Assembly (NCBI GenBank): GCA_965220825.1
Contig: OZ244839.1
Coordinates: 3,100,001 to 3,164,000, forward strand
Direction: 5' to 3'
Length of the DNA stretch: 64,000 nt
Source: G965220825 sp965220825
GTDB lineage: Bacteria; Pseudomonadota; Alphaproteobacteria; UBA828
Shown: positions 50,473-59,253 of the stretch, piece after piece
Position numbering within the stretch: the stretch's first letter is position 1
Layout: every line of letters begins with the position of its first letter
The notes under the pieces: generated by a model
Told to the model about the DNA's origin: nothing
Seen by the model: the letters and a program-made list of their open reading frames with translations, nothing else
Database searches by the model: none
Program-made: the position numbers and the translations under genes

Positions 50473-52077
50473 TCATCGCTCCGCCCCGCGCTTGCGGCGC
50501 CAGAGCGCGGCGGCCGTTGCGGGGATCAGCAGGATGGCGAGTATCCAGTCGCCGAGATGTGCAAAGGGCGTCGGTGCGGAAAGCGCGGCCGGGAGCGGGG
50601 CGTCGATGGCGCCCGCGCGGTCGAGGCCGATCCGCGCCAGCACGCGGCCGTGGGCGTCCACCACGGCCGAAATGCCGGTGTTGGCCGCGCGTACCAGTGG
50701 CAGGCCTTCCTCCACCGCGCGCAGCCGTGCCGCCTGGAAGTGCTGGTGGGGGCCGGCGGTCTGCCCGAACCAGCCGTCATTTGTGATGTTGAGCAGCCAT
50801 TCCGCCCGCGCGGGCGCACCGTCCGCCGGTGCCGTCACGTCGCCGGGGAAGATCGCCTCGTAGCAGATCAGCGGGCTGAAGGGGGGCAGGCCCGGCAGGC
50901 GGAGCGTGCGCGGCCCCGGCCCGGGCGAATAGTCCAGTGCGCCGTAGGTGAGCTTGGGCAATTCCAGCAGCGCGCGCAGAGGGATATATTCGCCGAACGG
51001 CACCAGATGGTGCTTGTCGTAGGTCGCCGCCAGCCGACCACCGCCGTCCACCGCGTGGAGGCTGTTCCAGAGCGTGGTGATGCGCCCGCCTTCGATATGC
51101 CGCCGCGGCGCGCCGGTGATCAGATAGCCCCCCGGCGGCACCGCCCTGGAGACGATGTCCCGCACGGCGCGGCGCTCGTCCAGTGGATAGCCCACCGCCG
51201 CCTCCGGCCAGATGGTGAGGTGGAGGCCCGCGAGGTCGCCGGGGCGGGAGAAGCGCACATGGCGCGCGAGCGCGGCCTCGCGCTGGCCCTCCCGCCATTT
51301 GAGGCTCTGCGCGATATTGGCCTGCACCACGCGCAGTCGCACATCCGTCGGCGCTGCGGCGGGTGCGAGGGCGAGACGGGCTTCCCCGCCGATCCAGACC
51401 GCCGCCAGCAGACCGAATGCGCCCGCCGGCAGGAGCCAGAGGCGGCGCACGGGCTGCCGGCCCGGGGCGGGCTCGGCGAGCGCCGCCGGCGAGGCCGCGG
51501 CCAGCACGGTGAGGAAGCCGAGCCCGTAGACGCCGACAAGTGCTGTGACCTGGATCATAGGAACGGAAAGCGCCCACACGGTGCCCATGAGGTTCATGGG
51601 AAAGCCCGTCAATATGTTGCCCCGCAGCCACTCGACGAACGTCCAGGCGACGGCGAAGCCCACCACCTGCAGCGGCCCCCGAAGGCCGAGCGCCCGCGTG
51701 CCGAAGGCGGCGAGCGCGGGAAAGAGCGCGAAGCCCGCCGATAGGCCGACCACCGCGGGTGCTGCGAGCCAGCCGAAGGGTGCGGGGTCGATCAGGAGGG
51801 CGGAGGCGATCCAGTGGATGGAGACCAGAAAGTGCGCAAACCCGAACCACCAGCCGGCGACGCCCGCCTGCCTGGGCGAGGCGTTCGCGCCGGTGAGCCA
51901 CAGAAGGCCCGTGAAGGCGAGCGGCAGAAGCGGAAGTGCGTGGAAGGGCGGCAGCGCAAATGCGGCCGCGGCGCCGAGGGCGGCCGCGAAGGCCGCGCGT
52001 CGCCATCCGCGGAGCCCGCTGACGGCCCGTGCCAGTGCAGACAGGGCCCCGCCCGCACTGCGCGCAGGCGCGGTCAC
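50473..52077 (-). CDS. lnt: Apolipoprotein N-acyltransferase
   Basis: This inner membrane enzyme of 534 residues adds the third acyl chain to lipoproteins. About eight hydrophobic segments come first, then a nitrilase-like periplasmic domain. The catalytic triad is readable: glutamate in LTIWPEAAVGYPL, lysine in YDKHHLVPFGEYIP, and cysteine in LICYEAIFPGD. The start is GTG 52077, whose GTGA overlaps the corC stop; the frame upstream of it is antisense debris. It is the last gene of the miaB-phoH-ybeY-corC-lnt unit. In related genomes metK follows within one gene; here the accessory island intervenes. Confidence 0.93.
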   Translation of the reverse strand: MTAPARSAGGALSALARAVSGLRGWRRAAFAAALGAAAAFALPPFHALPLLPLAFTGLLWLTGANASPRQAGVAGWWFGFAHFLVSIHWIASALLIDPAPFGWLAAPAVVGLSAGFALFPALAAFGTRALGLRGPLQVVGFAVAWTFVEWLRGNILTGFPMNLMGTVWALSVPMIQVTALVGVYGLGFLTVLAAASPAALAEPAPGRQPVRRLWLLPAGAFGLLAAVWIGGEARLALAPAAAPTDVRLRVVQANIAQSLKWREGQREAALARHVRFSRPGDLAGLHLTIWPEAAVGYPLDERRAVRDIVSRAVPPGGYLITGAPRRHIEGGRITTLWNSLHAVDGGGRLAATYDKHHLVPFGEYIPLRALLELPKLTYGALDYSPGPGPRTLRLPGLPPFSPLICYEAIFPGDVTAPADGAPARAEWLLNITNDGWFGQTAGPHQHFQAARLRAVEEGLPLVRAANTGISAVVDAHGRVLARIGLDRAGAIDAPLPAALSAPTPFAHLGDWILAILLIPATAAALWRRKRGAER

Positions 52078-53003
52078 GAAGCGCCGGCGGCGGGACGCGG
52101 TTCCGTCCTGCTGATGCGCAGCCGCTTGATGCGCCGCGGATCGGCTTCCAGTATCTCGAAATCGAGACCGGCGGGATGGCGGATCCGCTCGCCCTCGCCG
52201 GGGACCCGTTCGGCGAGGGCGAACACCAGCCCGCCCAGCGTGTCCACCGCGTCCTCGTCGTCTTCGTCCAGGAGCCCGATGCGCAGGTCGCGCTCGAGCG
52301 CTTCGACACGCACCCGCGCATCCGCCTCCACCGCGCCGTCGTCGAGATGGACCAGCGCGAGAGGCTCCACCTCGTCGTGCTCGTCCTCGATCTCGCCGAC
52401 GATCTCCTCCACCAGATCCTCGATGGTGACGAGCCCGTGGGTCCCGCCATATTCGTCCACCACCACCGCCATGTGGAGCCGGGTCTCGCGCATTTCCTTC
52501 AACAGGTCGGGGATTCGCGTGGATGCGGGAACGAAGATGATGTCGCGGCGGATCGCGCCGATGTCGAAGGGCTCCGGCTCTCCCCAATGGGCCATGACGT
52601 CGCGGACATGGATCATGCCGATGACATCGTCGAGATTGTCGCCGCAAACCGGCATGCGGGAATGCCCCGCCGCCTTTATCACCGCCACCACCTCGTCCAG
52701 GGACGCGTCCGCGCGCACCGCGGTGATGTCGCTGCGCGGGACCATGGTGTCGCCCGCGGTCAGTTCGCCGAAGCGCAGCAGATTGTTCAGCAGATCCCGC
52801 TCGTTGGGGCTGATCTGCTCGGCGATTTCCCGCTCTTCGTCGATGAGTTCGCCGAGCGATTCACGCCAGGAGGCGGAGCCTTCGCGCCCCAGACCCCTGC
52901 GCAGCCAGTTGCGGAGGATGCGGACGAAGGACGACGACGTCCGCCCGCTTCGTTCGCCCTCAGCTATGTCGCCGCTAGATGGAGGTTTGTCGCTGTCGCT
53001 CAT
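52074..53003 (-). CDS. corC: CorC/YbeX-type CBS-domain protein
   Basis: The 309-residue protein has two CBS domains (about residues 85-210: MVPRSDITAVRADASLDEVV and MAVVVDEYGGTHGLVTIEDL) and a C-terminal CorC/HlyC domain (GLVFALAERVPGEGERIRHP). It lacks the DUF21 membrane domain, as is normal for CorC encoded next to ybeY and lnt. The role is debated: magnesium/cobalt efflux or envelope and ribosome homeostasis. ATG 53003 overlaps the ybeY stop by four bases. Confidence 0.9.
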   Translation of the reverse strand: MSDSDKPPSSGDIAEGERSGRTSSSFVRILRNWLRRGLGREGSASWRESLGELIDEEREIAEQISPNERDLLNNLLRFGELTAGDTMVPRSDITAVRADASLDEVVAVIKAAGHSRMPVCGDNLDDVIGMIHVRDVMAHWGEPEPFDIGAIRRDIIFVPASTRIPDLLKEMRETRLHMAVVVDEYGGTHGLVTIEDLVEEIVGEIEDEHDEVEPLALVHLDDGAVEADARVRVEALERDLRIGLLDEDDEDAVDTLGGLVFALAERVPGEGERIRHPAGLDFEILEADPRRIKRLRISRTEPRPAAGAS

Positions 53004-53566
53004 GATCCAGGCACGGAGGCCTCAGCTCGCCGCCGCTGTTGCACACCGTCAAGAGTAGCGTAGGGGTCTGAAATGCCAAGAGTCGAGAGTGCCCGCGATT
53101 CCAGCGCCCGCATGGTGCGCTGGGGGCCGGGCGCATGATGATCGTGGCCCATCAGATGGAGCACGCCATGGACCACGAGATGGCTGACGCGCTCGGGGAG
53201 CCCGACGCCGTCCGTGGCGGCTTGGCGCAGCACGGTCTCACGCGCGACCACCACATCGCCGAGCAGGGCGGCGTGCGCGCCGCAAGAGAGGTTGTGGCCG
53301 CCATTGCCGCCGCCGCCGTTATCGCCGCGCAGCGGGAAGGCGAGCACGTCCGTCGGCCGGTCCTCGCCGCGATAGTCCCGGTTGAGGCGTTGCACGAAGC
53401 CGTCGTCGGCCAGCAGGACCGCGAGTTCGACCGCGCCCGCCTCGCCCGCCGCCTCAAGCGCCGCGCATGCCGCCCGGCGCGCGATGGTGCGTGCGTCCGC
53501 GAGAGCCACCAGCCAGGCCGGGTCGCGGATCGAGACGTCGACCGCCATGCCGCCGCGTACGCTCAT
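53000..53566 (-). CDS. ybeY: Endoribonuclease YbeY (16S rRNA maturation)
   Basis: This is a zinc-dependent RNase of 188 residues. The signature H-x3-H-x5-H is in VVHGVLHLMGHDHH near the C-terminus, and LNRDYRGEDRPTDVLAFPL is the conserved strand-turn segment. A glycine-rich loop (GDNGGGGNGGHNLSCG) is an unusual insert compared with the compact family fold. ATG 53566 overlaps the phoH stop. It acts with ribosome maturation and quality control. Confidence 0.93.
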   Translation of the reverse strand: MSVRGGMAVDVSIRDPAWLVALADARTIARRAACAALEAAGEAGAVELAVLLADDGFVQRLNRDYRGEDRPTDVLAFPLRGDNGGGGNGGHNLSCGAHAALLGDVVVARETVLRQAATDGVGLPERVSHLVVHGVLHLMGHDHHAPGPQRTMRALESRALSTLGISDPYATLDGVQQRRRAEASVPGS

Positions 53567-54531
53567 GGTTTGCCGCCGGTGCGCTCCGCGCGGTCGTAGG
53601 CGTCGAGGATGCGCGCGACCAGCCCGTGGCGCATTACGTCCGCATTGTCGAAGCGGACGATCGCGGCACCGTCGAGCCCTTCCAGCAGGCCCACCGCCCG
53701 TTGCAGTCCGGACTCCATGCCCTGCGGCAGGTCCACCTGGGTCAGGTCGCCGGTAACCACCATGCGCGAGCGCTCGCCGAGGCGGGTGAGGAACATCTTC
53801 ATCTGGAGCGCGGTGGCGTTCTGCGCCTCGTCGAGGATGACGAAGGCGCGGGCGAGGGTCCGCCCCCGCATGAAGGCGAGGGGGGCGATCTCGATCTCGG
53901 CGGCGTCGAGCCGGCGCGCCACCAGATCCGCCGGCAGCATGTCGTAGAGCGCGTCGTAGAGCGGCCGCAGATAGGGGTCCACCTTGTCCTTCAGATCGCC
54001 CGGGAGGAAGCCCAGCCGCTCGCCGGCTTCGACGGCCGGGCGCGACAGCACGATGCGCTCCACGCCGCCCGCGAGATAGAGGGAAACCGCCACGGCGACC
54101 GCGAGATAGGTCTTTCCGGTACCCGCCGGCCCGAGCCCGAACACCAGGTCGTTCGCGAGCATGGCCCGGACATACTCGGCCTGGCGCGGCGAGCGGGGCA
54201 CCACCGGGCGCTTGCGGGTGCGGATGGTGAGCTCGGGCTCCGCATCCACGCCCTCCGCCGGCATGGCCGCCATGCGGATCGCGCCGTCCACCTCGCCGCC
54301 GCTTACGGGGAAGCCTCGTTTGAGCTTGTCATAGAGGCTCCGCAGCACGGCCTCGGTCGCCGCGACGGAGGGCGCGGGGCCGCTGATCTCCACCTCGTTG
54401 CCGCGCGAGTTCACCACCACGCCGAAGGCGTGCTCGATGCGCGCGATATGGCGGTGATGGTCGCCGAAGAGCAGCGGCAGAAGGGTGTTGTCGTCGAACC
54501 GAAGCTGGGTGGCTGCTTCGCCGGACGCCAT
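53563..54531 (-). CDS. phoH: PhoH-family ATPase
   Basis: The 322-residue cytoplasmic protein has a KH-like N-terminal domain (EHAFGVVVNSRGNEVEISG) and a PhoH ATPase domain with Walker A GPAGTGKTYLA, Walker B FVILDEAQN, and GDLTQVDLPQG. The start ATG 54531 is preferred; the much longer upstream frame is antisense-type sequence over miaB. Its genomic partner ybeY suggests a role in RNA metabolism, exact function unsettled. Confidence 0.92.
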   Translation of the reverse strand: MASGEAATQLRFDDNTLLPLLFGDHHRHIARIEHAFGVVVNSRGNEVEISGPAPSVAATEAVLRSLYDKLKRGFPVSGGEVDGAIRMAAMPAEGVDAEPELTIRTRKRPVVPRSPRQAEYVRAMLANDLVFGLGPAGTGKTYLAVAVAVSLYLAGGVERIVLSRPAVEAGERLGFLPGDLKDKVDPYLRPLYDALYDMLPADLVARRLDAAEIEIAPLAFMRGRTLARAFVILDEAQNATALQMKMFLTRLGERSRMVVTGDLTQVDLPQGMESGLQRAVGLLEGLDGAAIVRFDNADVMRHGLVARILDAYDRAERTGGKP

Positions 54532-54545
54532 GGATGCGGGGCCGC

Positions 54546-55913
54546 TCAGGCCGCTTCGCCTCGCGGGCGGACGCCACTCGCATCCGCCGCGCCCAGACCG
54601 TTCGCCGACGCCTCCGCTACCGTGAGGTCGAGGACGCGCCCGATCATGTCCGCGCCGCCGTTCGCATGGACCCATTGCATATGGGGCGTGCGGCCCGAAA
54701 TTTGGCCGGGGTGGCGTCCGCGGCGCTCGATCAGCACCGGCACGCATCGTCCGACGAAGCGGCGGTTGAAGGCGAGGCGCTGCGCCTCCAGAAGCTGCTG
54801 AAGCCGCCCGAGGCGCTCGGCCTTCACGTCTTTCGGAATCTGGTCGTCCCGCGCGGCCGCGGGCGTGCCCGGGCGCGGGCTGTACTGGAAGGAGAAGGCA
54901 TGGGCGAATTCCACGTCGCGTACCAGCGCGAGCGTCGCCTCGAAGTCGGCCTCGGTTTCGCCGGGGAAGCCGACGATGAAGTCGCTGGAGAGGGCGATGG
55001 AGGGCTCCGCTTCGCGTATGGCATCCACGAGGCGTCGGTAGCGGTCCGCCGTGTGGCCCCGGTTCATGGCCTTCAGCACCCGGTCCGAGCCCGACTGCAC
55101 CGGCAGGTGCAGAAACGGCATGAGCTTGGGCTCGGCGCCGTGGGCGCGGATCAGATCCGGCGTCATGTCGCGGGGGTGGGAGGTGGTGTAGCGGAGCCGC
55201 AGGAGGCCCTCGATGCGGGCCAGGCGCTCGACAAGCCGGGCGAGGCCGATCTCTTCGCCTGCATGTGCGCCGTGATAGGCGTTGACGTTCTGCCCCAGCA
55301 GCACGATCTCCCGCGCGCCCGCCGCCACGAGCCGGCGGGCTTCCGCCTCCACGTCCGCCGCAGGCCGGGAGGCCTCGGCGCCCCGCGTATAGGGTACGAC
55401 GCAGAAGGTGCAAAAGCGGTCGCAGCCTTCCTGGACGCTGAGGAAGGCGCTGACGCCGCGACCCGGCTGGGCGCCTGCGAGCTCTTCGGGCAGATGGTCG
55501 AACTTGGACTCCTCGGGAAAGGCGGTGTTCACCAGGGGGCGCGTGCTCCGCTGGGCGCGAGCCACCATGTCCGGCAGCCGGTGATAGGCTTGGGGGCCGA
55601 TGACGATGTCCACATGGCGCGCCCTGGCCGCGACCTCCTCCCCCTCGGCCTGGGCGACGCAGCCCGCCACCGCGATGAGCATGGGGCGGCCCGCGCGCCG
55701 ACGCGCTTCCTTGAGCGGCCGCAGCCGGCCCAGCTCCGAATAGACCTTCTCCGCCGCCTTGTCGCGGATGTGGCAGGTATTGAGGACGATGAGGTCCGCG
55801 TCATCCGGCTCCGTCGTCCGGTCGTAGCCGAGCGGCGCCAGAACATCCGCCATGCGGGCGGAGTCGTAGACGTTCATCTGGCAACCGTAGGTCTTGACGT
55901 AGAGTTTCGCCAC
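54546..55913 (-). CDS. miaB: tRNA-2-methylthio-N6-dimethylallyladenosine synthase
   Basis: This radical SAM methylthiotransferase of 455 residues modifies A37 of tRNAs. Domains in order: N-terminal cluster domain (VKTYGCQMNVYDSARM, LIVLNTCHIRDKA, VAGCVAQAEG), radical SAM core with CDRFCTFCVVPYTRG, and a C-terminal TRAM domain (PVLIERRGRHPGQISGRTPH). The start is set at GTG 55913, giving the usual AKLYVKTYGC beginning, although its ribosome-binding site is poorly spaced; ATG 56024 would add 37 residues with no family counterpart. It heads the operon through lnt. Confidence 0.92.
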   Translation of the reverse strand: MAKLYVKTYGCQMNVYDSARMADVLAPLGYDRTTEPDDADLIVLNTCHIRDKAAEKVYSELGRLRPLKEARRRAGRPMLIAVAGCVAQAEGEEVAARARHVDIVIGPQAYHRLPDMVARAQRSTRPLVNTAFPEESKFDHLPEELAGAQPGRGVSAFLSVQEGCDRFCTFCVVPYTRGAEASRPAADVEAEARRLVAAGAREIVLLGQNVNAYHGAHAGEEIGLARLVERLARIEGLLRLRYTTSHPRDMTPDLIRAHGAEPKLMPFLHLPVQSGSDRVLKAMNRGHTADRYRRLVDAIREAEPSIALSSDFIVGFPGETEADFEATLALVRDVEFAHAFSFQYSPRPGTPAAARDDQIPKDVKAERLGRLQQLLEAQRLAFNRRFVGRCVPVLIERRGRHPGQISGRTPHMQWVHANGGADMIGRVLDLTVAEASANGLGAADASGVRPRGEAA

Positions 55914-56139
55914 GCTCCGGCCACGCCGACGGATCTTCGGCGCGCCCAACGCCTGCGCGCCACGCCCGGTTCTCGCGCCGATCCGCCCGTTCGTCAAGCC
56001 GTTACCTCGGGGGAAGCGCGTCACGGGGGCCCACCGCCGCCGGCATCCGCCCGCTGTTTGACCGTCCCAAAGCGATCTGTTACCTGCGGACGAGCCGAGA
56101 ACGGGCGCCGCGCGCCGCCCGCAGGGAGGATATCAAGCC

Positions 56140-56907
56140 ATGAAGGAGCACGAAGAAGGCTATTCCATGCCGCTTGCGGCGCCGACCTACACGGCACCGC
56201 CGTTCTACGCGACGCCCGACAGCCGCATTCTCATGCTGGCCTACCGCGCCGACCCGGCGGCGGTCGCCTGGGAGGTGCCGGAGCCTCTGGAGCCGGTGGA
56301 GCCCAATCTGATGCTCGCCTGGATCGGCGACATGGGCCAGCCGACCCACACCGTGGACCTCTATCATGAGTGCTTGACGGGCATCAAAGTCCGCTTCAAG
56401 GAGTGGACCGGCTGGTACATCAACTATATCTGGGTCGATCACGACATGGCGCTCACCTTCGAGCGCGAGATCTATGGCTGGCCCGCCAATCTCTGCGACA
56501 ACGATCCGCTGCGTTTTCACGGCAGCCAGATCATCGGCCAGTGCAACCGCGCCGGCGAAACCCTCATGCGCCTCAGCATGAACGTCACCAGCCCGCCGCC
56601 GGTGCGGCGCACCGACGATGCCATCGAGCGCGGCTTCAACGATCTCGTCGGCGGAGACTGGCTCCAGGTCCGCAAGTTTCCGCCGCCGGACCGCGACGGC
56701 AAGCCCATCAAGGAGGTGCTGCTGATCCCGCCCGAGGACTTCACCCTCCACGAGATATGGTCGGGGCCCGGCCATCTGGAGTTCGGCAAGTCCGGCCTCT
56801 ACCCCCACCTCCACACGCTCTCGCCCGTGGAGGTGCTGGGCTGCTGGTACATGAAGGCATCCTGGGTGGTGCCCTACCCCAAGGTGGTCTGGGACAACCG
56901 CGGATAG
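56140..56907 (+). CDS. Acetoacetate decarboxylase-like protein lacking the Schiff-base lysine
   Basis: This 255-residue protein has the acetoacetate decarboxylase fold: ADPAAVAWEVPEPLEPVEPN, then FKEWTGWYINYIWVDHDMAL, and the central FEREIYGWPANLCDN. In true decarboxylases the last phrase reads EIxGxPKK, and the first lysine forms the Schiff base; here it is alanine followed by asparagine. It is therefore probably an ADC-like hydratase, aldolase or dehydratase, not a decarboxylase. ATG 56140 has AGGGAGGA nine bases upstream. It stands alone, divergent from miaB. Confidence 0.8.
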   Translation: MKEHEEGYSMPLAAPTYTAPPFYATPDSRILMLAYRADPAAVAWEVPEPLEPVEPNLMLAWIGDMGQPTHTVDLYHECLTGIKVRFKEWTGWYINYIWVDHDMALTFEREIYGWPANLCDNDPLRFHGSQIIGQCNRAGETLMRLSMNVTSPPPVRRTDDAIERGFNDLVGGDWLQVRKFPPPDRDGKPIKEVLLIPPEDFTLHEIWSGPGHLEFGKSGLYPHLHTLSPVEVLGCWYMKASWVVPYPKVVWDNRG

Positions 56908-56979
56908 CCGCGCGCGGGGGCCTTTCTCCGGACGACCGCCGCGCCTCCCCGGAAGAACGGGCCGGGACGGCGTTCGCGT

Positions 56980-58239
56980 TTACGAGCCCGGGCGGTGCGC
57001 TCCACCCCGCGCCGGTGGTGTGGTCCGCGTGTCCGTGAGGGGCATGAGGAGCGCGGCGGAGAGGATCAGGGCCAGCCACCAGTTCTGCCACAGGCCGAAG
57101 GCGACGCAGGAGACCGCCAGCAAGGCGATGAAGAGCGCTTGGCCGAACGTGCGGGTCGGCCGCGGGAAGCGGTTCAGCCAAAACGCCGCCATGCAGAGGA
57201 GCGCGAGCGCCAGGGCGTAGCCCACGCTGCCGAGCTCCAGGAGTATCTGGAGCGGCGCGTTGTGCGGATGCAGCGGCATGATTTCCCAGTTGGAACCGCC
57301 AAAGCCGGGGTGGGCCTCTCCCATATGCCGGGCGCTGTCGAAGCCCCATCCGAGGAACGGCCGTTCGGCGATGCGGTCCACCGAGAAGTTCCAGATCTCC
57401 ACGCGGTGCCGCGCCGAGCCGAAGAGCCACTCCGCCCGGTGCCAGCCTCCTTCGTGCATCTCCCGCGCGGCAAAGGGCATGCCCACGAACAGAAGGACCG
57501 TGGCACCCAAGCATACCGCCCGTCCGGCGGCGGGGAGGCAGAGGAGGAGGAGCGCGGCCGCGAGCCCCGCCGCCATCCCGAGGGTCGCCGCCGCACTCTC
57601 CATGAAGACCGTGGCCGCCCCCAGCAGCAGCGGCAGGGCGAGCGCCTTCCAGCCGAGCCTTCGCTTCCAGAGATGGGCCGTCACCGGCCAGACGAGAAGC
57701 GCCATGGCGACGGCGCTGCGATTGAGCCAGACCGTTCCGTCAGCGCCGCCCGCCTCCTTGAAGATGCGGAGCAGCGGGAAGTCGAGAGCGGCCTCCATGA
57801 TCATGAAGACGAGCGCCAGGATGAAGCCGGTGACGAGCCAATCGCCTGCGCGCGCCCGCGCCGCCTCGCTGAGACCGGCCGCGGTGACGAACAGCACCAT
57901 GCCGGCGGCCAGAAGAGCCGCGACCCGGAGTGTGAGCATGAGCGCGCCGCCTGTCTCGAAGCTCCAGAGCGAGGCGAGCGCGAACCAGAGGAGCAAGAGC
58001 GCGAGAACGGCGAGCAGGCCGAAATGCAGCGCGGGCCGCCGCCAGCCCCCCCAATATGCGAGAGCCGCCGCAAGCGCCGCCACCGCCAGCAGGGCGACCG
58101 TTCCCTTGGGCGCCATGGCGCAGACCAATGGGAGCAAGGCGGCAAAGGCGTAGAAGATGGCGGCAAGAATTGCTTGTGCGGGCGCCGCCCGTCGCGCAAC
58201 GGCGGGGTTTCCGCCCGGACCAGCGGGGTGGGGTTTCAC
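56980..58239 (-). CDS. O-antigen ligase/polymerase-like membrane protein (Wzy_C)
   Basis: This integral membrane protein has 419 residues and about ten to twelve hydrophobic segments. The large loop RHRVEIWNFSVDRIAERPFL, then GWGFDSARHMGEAHPGFGGS and PLHPHNAPLQILLELG, is the signature of the WaaL/Wzy_C family, in which the H-x-H-N region and arginines are important. It would join or polymerise surface polysaccharide in the periplasm. The start is GTG 58239, 19 bases after the glycosyltransferase gene. The two form a small envelope polysaccharide unit. Confidence 0.83.
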   Translation of the reverse strand: MKPHPAGPGGNPAVARRAAPAQAILAAIFYAFAALLPLVCAMAPKGTVALLAVAALAAALAYWGGWRRPALHFGLLAVLALLLLWFALASLWSFETGGALMLTLRVAALLAAGMVLFVTAAGLSEAARARAGDWLVTGFILALVFMIMEAALDFPLLRIFKEAGGADGTVWLNRSAVAMALLVWPVTAHLWKRRLGWKALALPLLLGAATVFMESAAATLGMAAGLAAALLLLCLPAAGRAVCLGATVLLFVGMPFAAREMHEGGWHRAEWLFGSARHRVEIWNFSVDRIAERPFLGWGFDSARHMGEAHPGFGGSNWEIMPLHPHNAPLQILLELGSVGYALALALLCMAAFWLNRFPRPTRTFGQALFIALLAVSCVAFGLWQNWWLALILSAALLMPLTDTRTTPPARGGAHRPGS

Positions 58240-58258
58240 CGTGGGAGTCCGCGCATTG

Positions 58259-59200
58259 TCAGGCCCATGCGCCCGCGCGCTCCATTGCGCGTGCGACATC
58301 GCCTGCCGGGAGATCGGCGAGCGGTGCCCGCCGTAGAACCGTGACCGCCCGGCCCTGCGGGGCGCAGAGCGCCGGGTCCGAGGCGGGGCCGAACAGGACG
58401 ACGGTGGGGCAGCCCACCGCGGCCGCGATATGGATGGGTCCGGTGTCGTTGCCGACGGCGCAGTGCGCACGGCGGGCGAGGGCGGCGATCTGCCCCAGGC
58501 CCGTGCGCCCGCAGAGATCGACCGATTGCGGTACGGCCCGCGCGATAGCGCTCAGAACGTCCCCCTCGGCGCCGGTGCCGATCAGGACCGGGGTCGTGCC
58601 GTGCTTCGTGGCGGCGTCCGCGATCTCCCGGTAGCGCGCCGCCGGCCAGCGTTTCTCCGGGCGGTGCGCGGCGCCGCCCGGGACGATCAGCACGAACCGG
58701 CGCGGCGGAGCGAGCCCCTCCACCTCGCCGTCCAGCCAATCGAGGTTTGGCGGCGGCACGGTCGCGATCCCGGCCTCTACGAGCTGTTCGGCCTGTGCCG
58801 CGACCGCGTGCATGGCGTTTCGCCGCGGATTGCTGTGAGGATGGGAGCAGCCGCGGGCAATACCGGACCATTCGGGCCTGCGTTTGCGTGGCAGCATGCG
58901 GTGGTAGAGGCCCGTGCGGTTCGACGTCTGGAGGTCGTATATGCGTGCGAAGCCGCCGCGGAGCAGCCGCCGGCGCAACCGAAGCCATTCGCGCGGCTTG
59001 GCGACGCTCGGCCGCCTGTCGATCCACACCTCGTCGAACCAGCCGCACGCCTCGCCCCATGCTTCGAAGGCAGGTGTGGTCAGCAATGCGGTCTGTGCCT
59101 GCGCATGGTGCGCGCGGATCGCCGCGAAACATCCGGTGGCCAGCACCCAGTCGCCGAGGCCGCCATGCTTGATGACCAGAATGCGCTCGCCCTCGGCCAT
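58259..59200 (-). CDS. Glycosyltransferase family 9 (heptosyltransferase-like)
   Basis: This 313-residue GT-B enzyme resembles ADP-heptose:LPS heptosyltransferases. The N-terminal ILVIKHGGLGDWVLATGCF, the nucleotide-sugar region VLIVPGGAAHRPEKRWP, and the C-terminal GNDTGPIHIAAAVGCPTVVL phrase are typical. The start ATG 59200 begins right before the first strand; a longer upstream frame covers the next gene in antisense and is rejected. With the adjacent O-antigen ligase-like gene it suggests LPS core or O-chain assembly. Confidence 0.87.
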   Translation of the reverse strand: MAEGERILVIKHGGLGDWVLATGCFAAIRAHHAQAQTALLTTPAFEAWGEACGWFDEVWIDRRPSVAKPREWLRLRRRLLRGGFARIYDLQTSNRTGLYHRMLPRKRRPEWSGIARGCSHPHSNPRRNAMHAVAAQAEQLVEAGIATVPPPNLDWLDGEVEGLAPPRRFVLIVPGGAAHRPEKRWPAARYREIADAATKHGTTPVLIGTGAEGDVLSAIARAVPQSVDLCGRTGLGQIAALARRAHCAVGNDTGPIHIAAAVGCPTVVLFGPASDPALCAPQGRAVTVLRRAPLADLPAGDVARAMERAGAWA

Positions 59201-59253
59201 GGGGCGCCGTTCCTCTGCGGCGGTTGCGGGGCAGGCGGGACGGAGCGGCGCGG

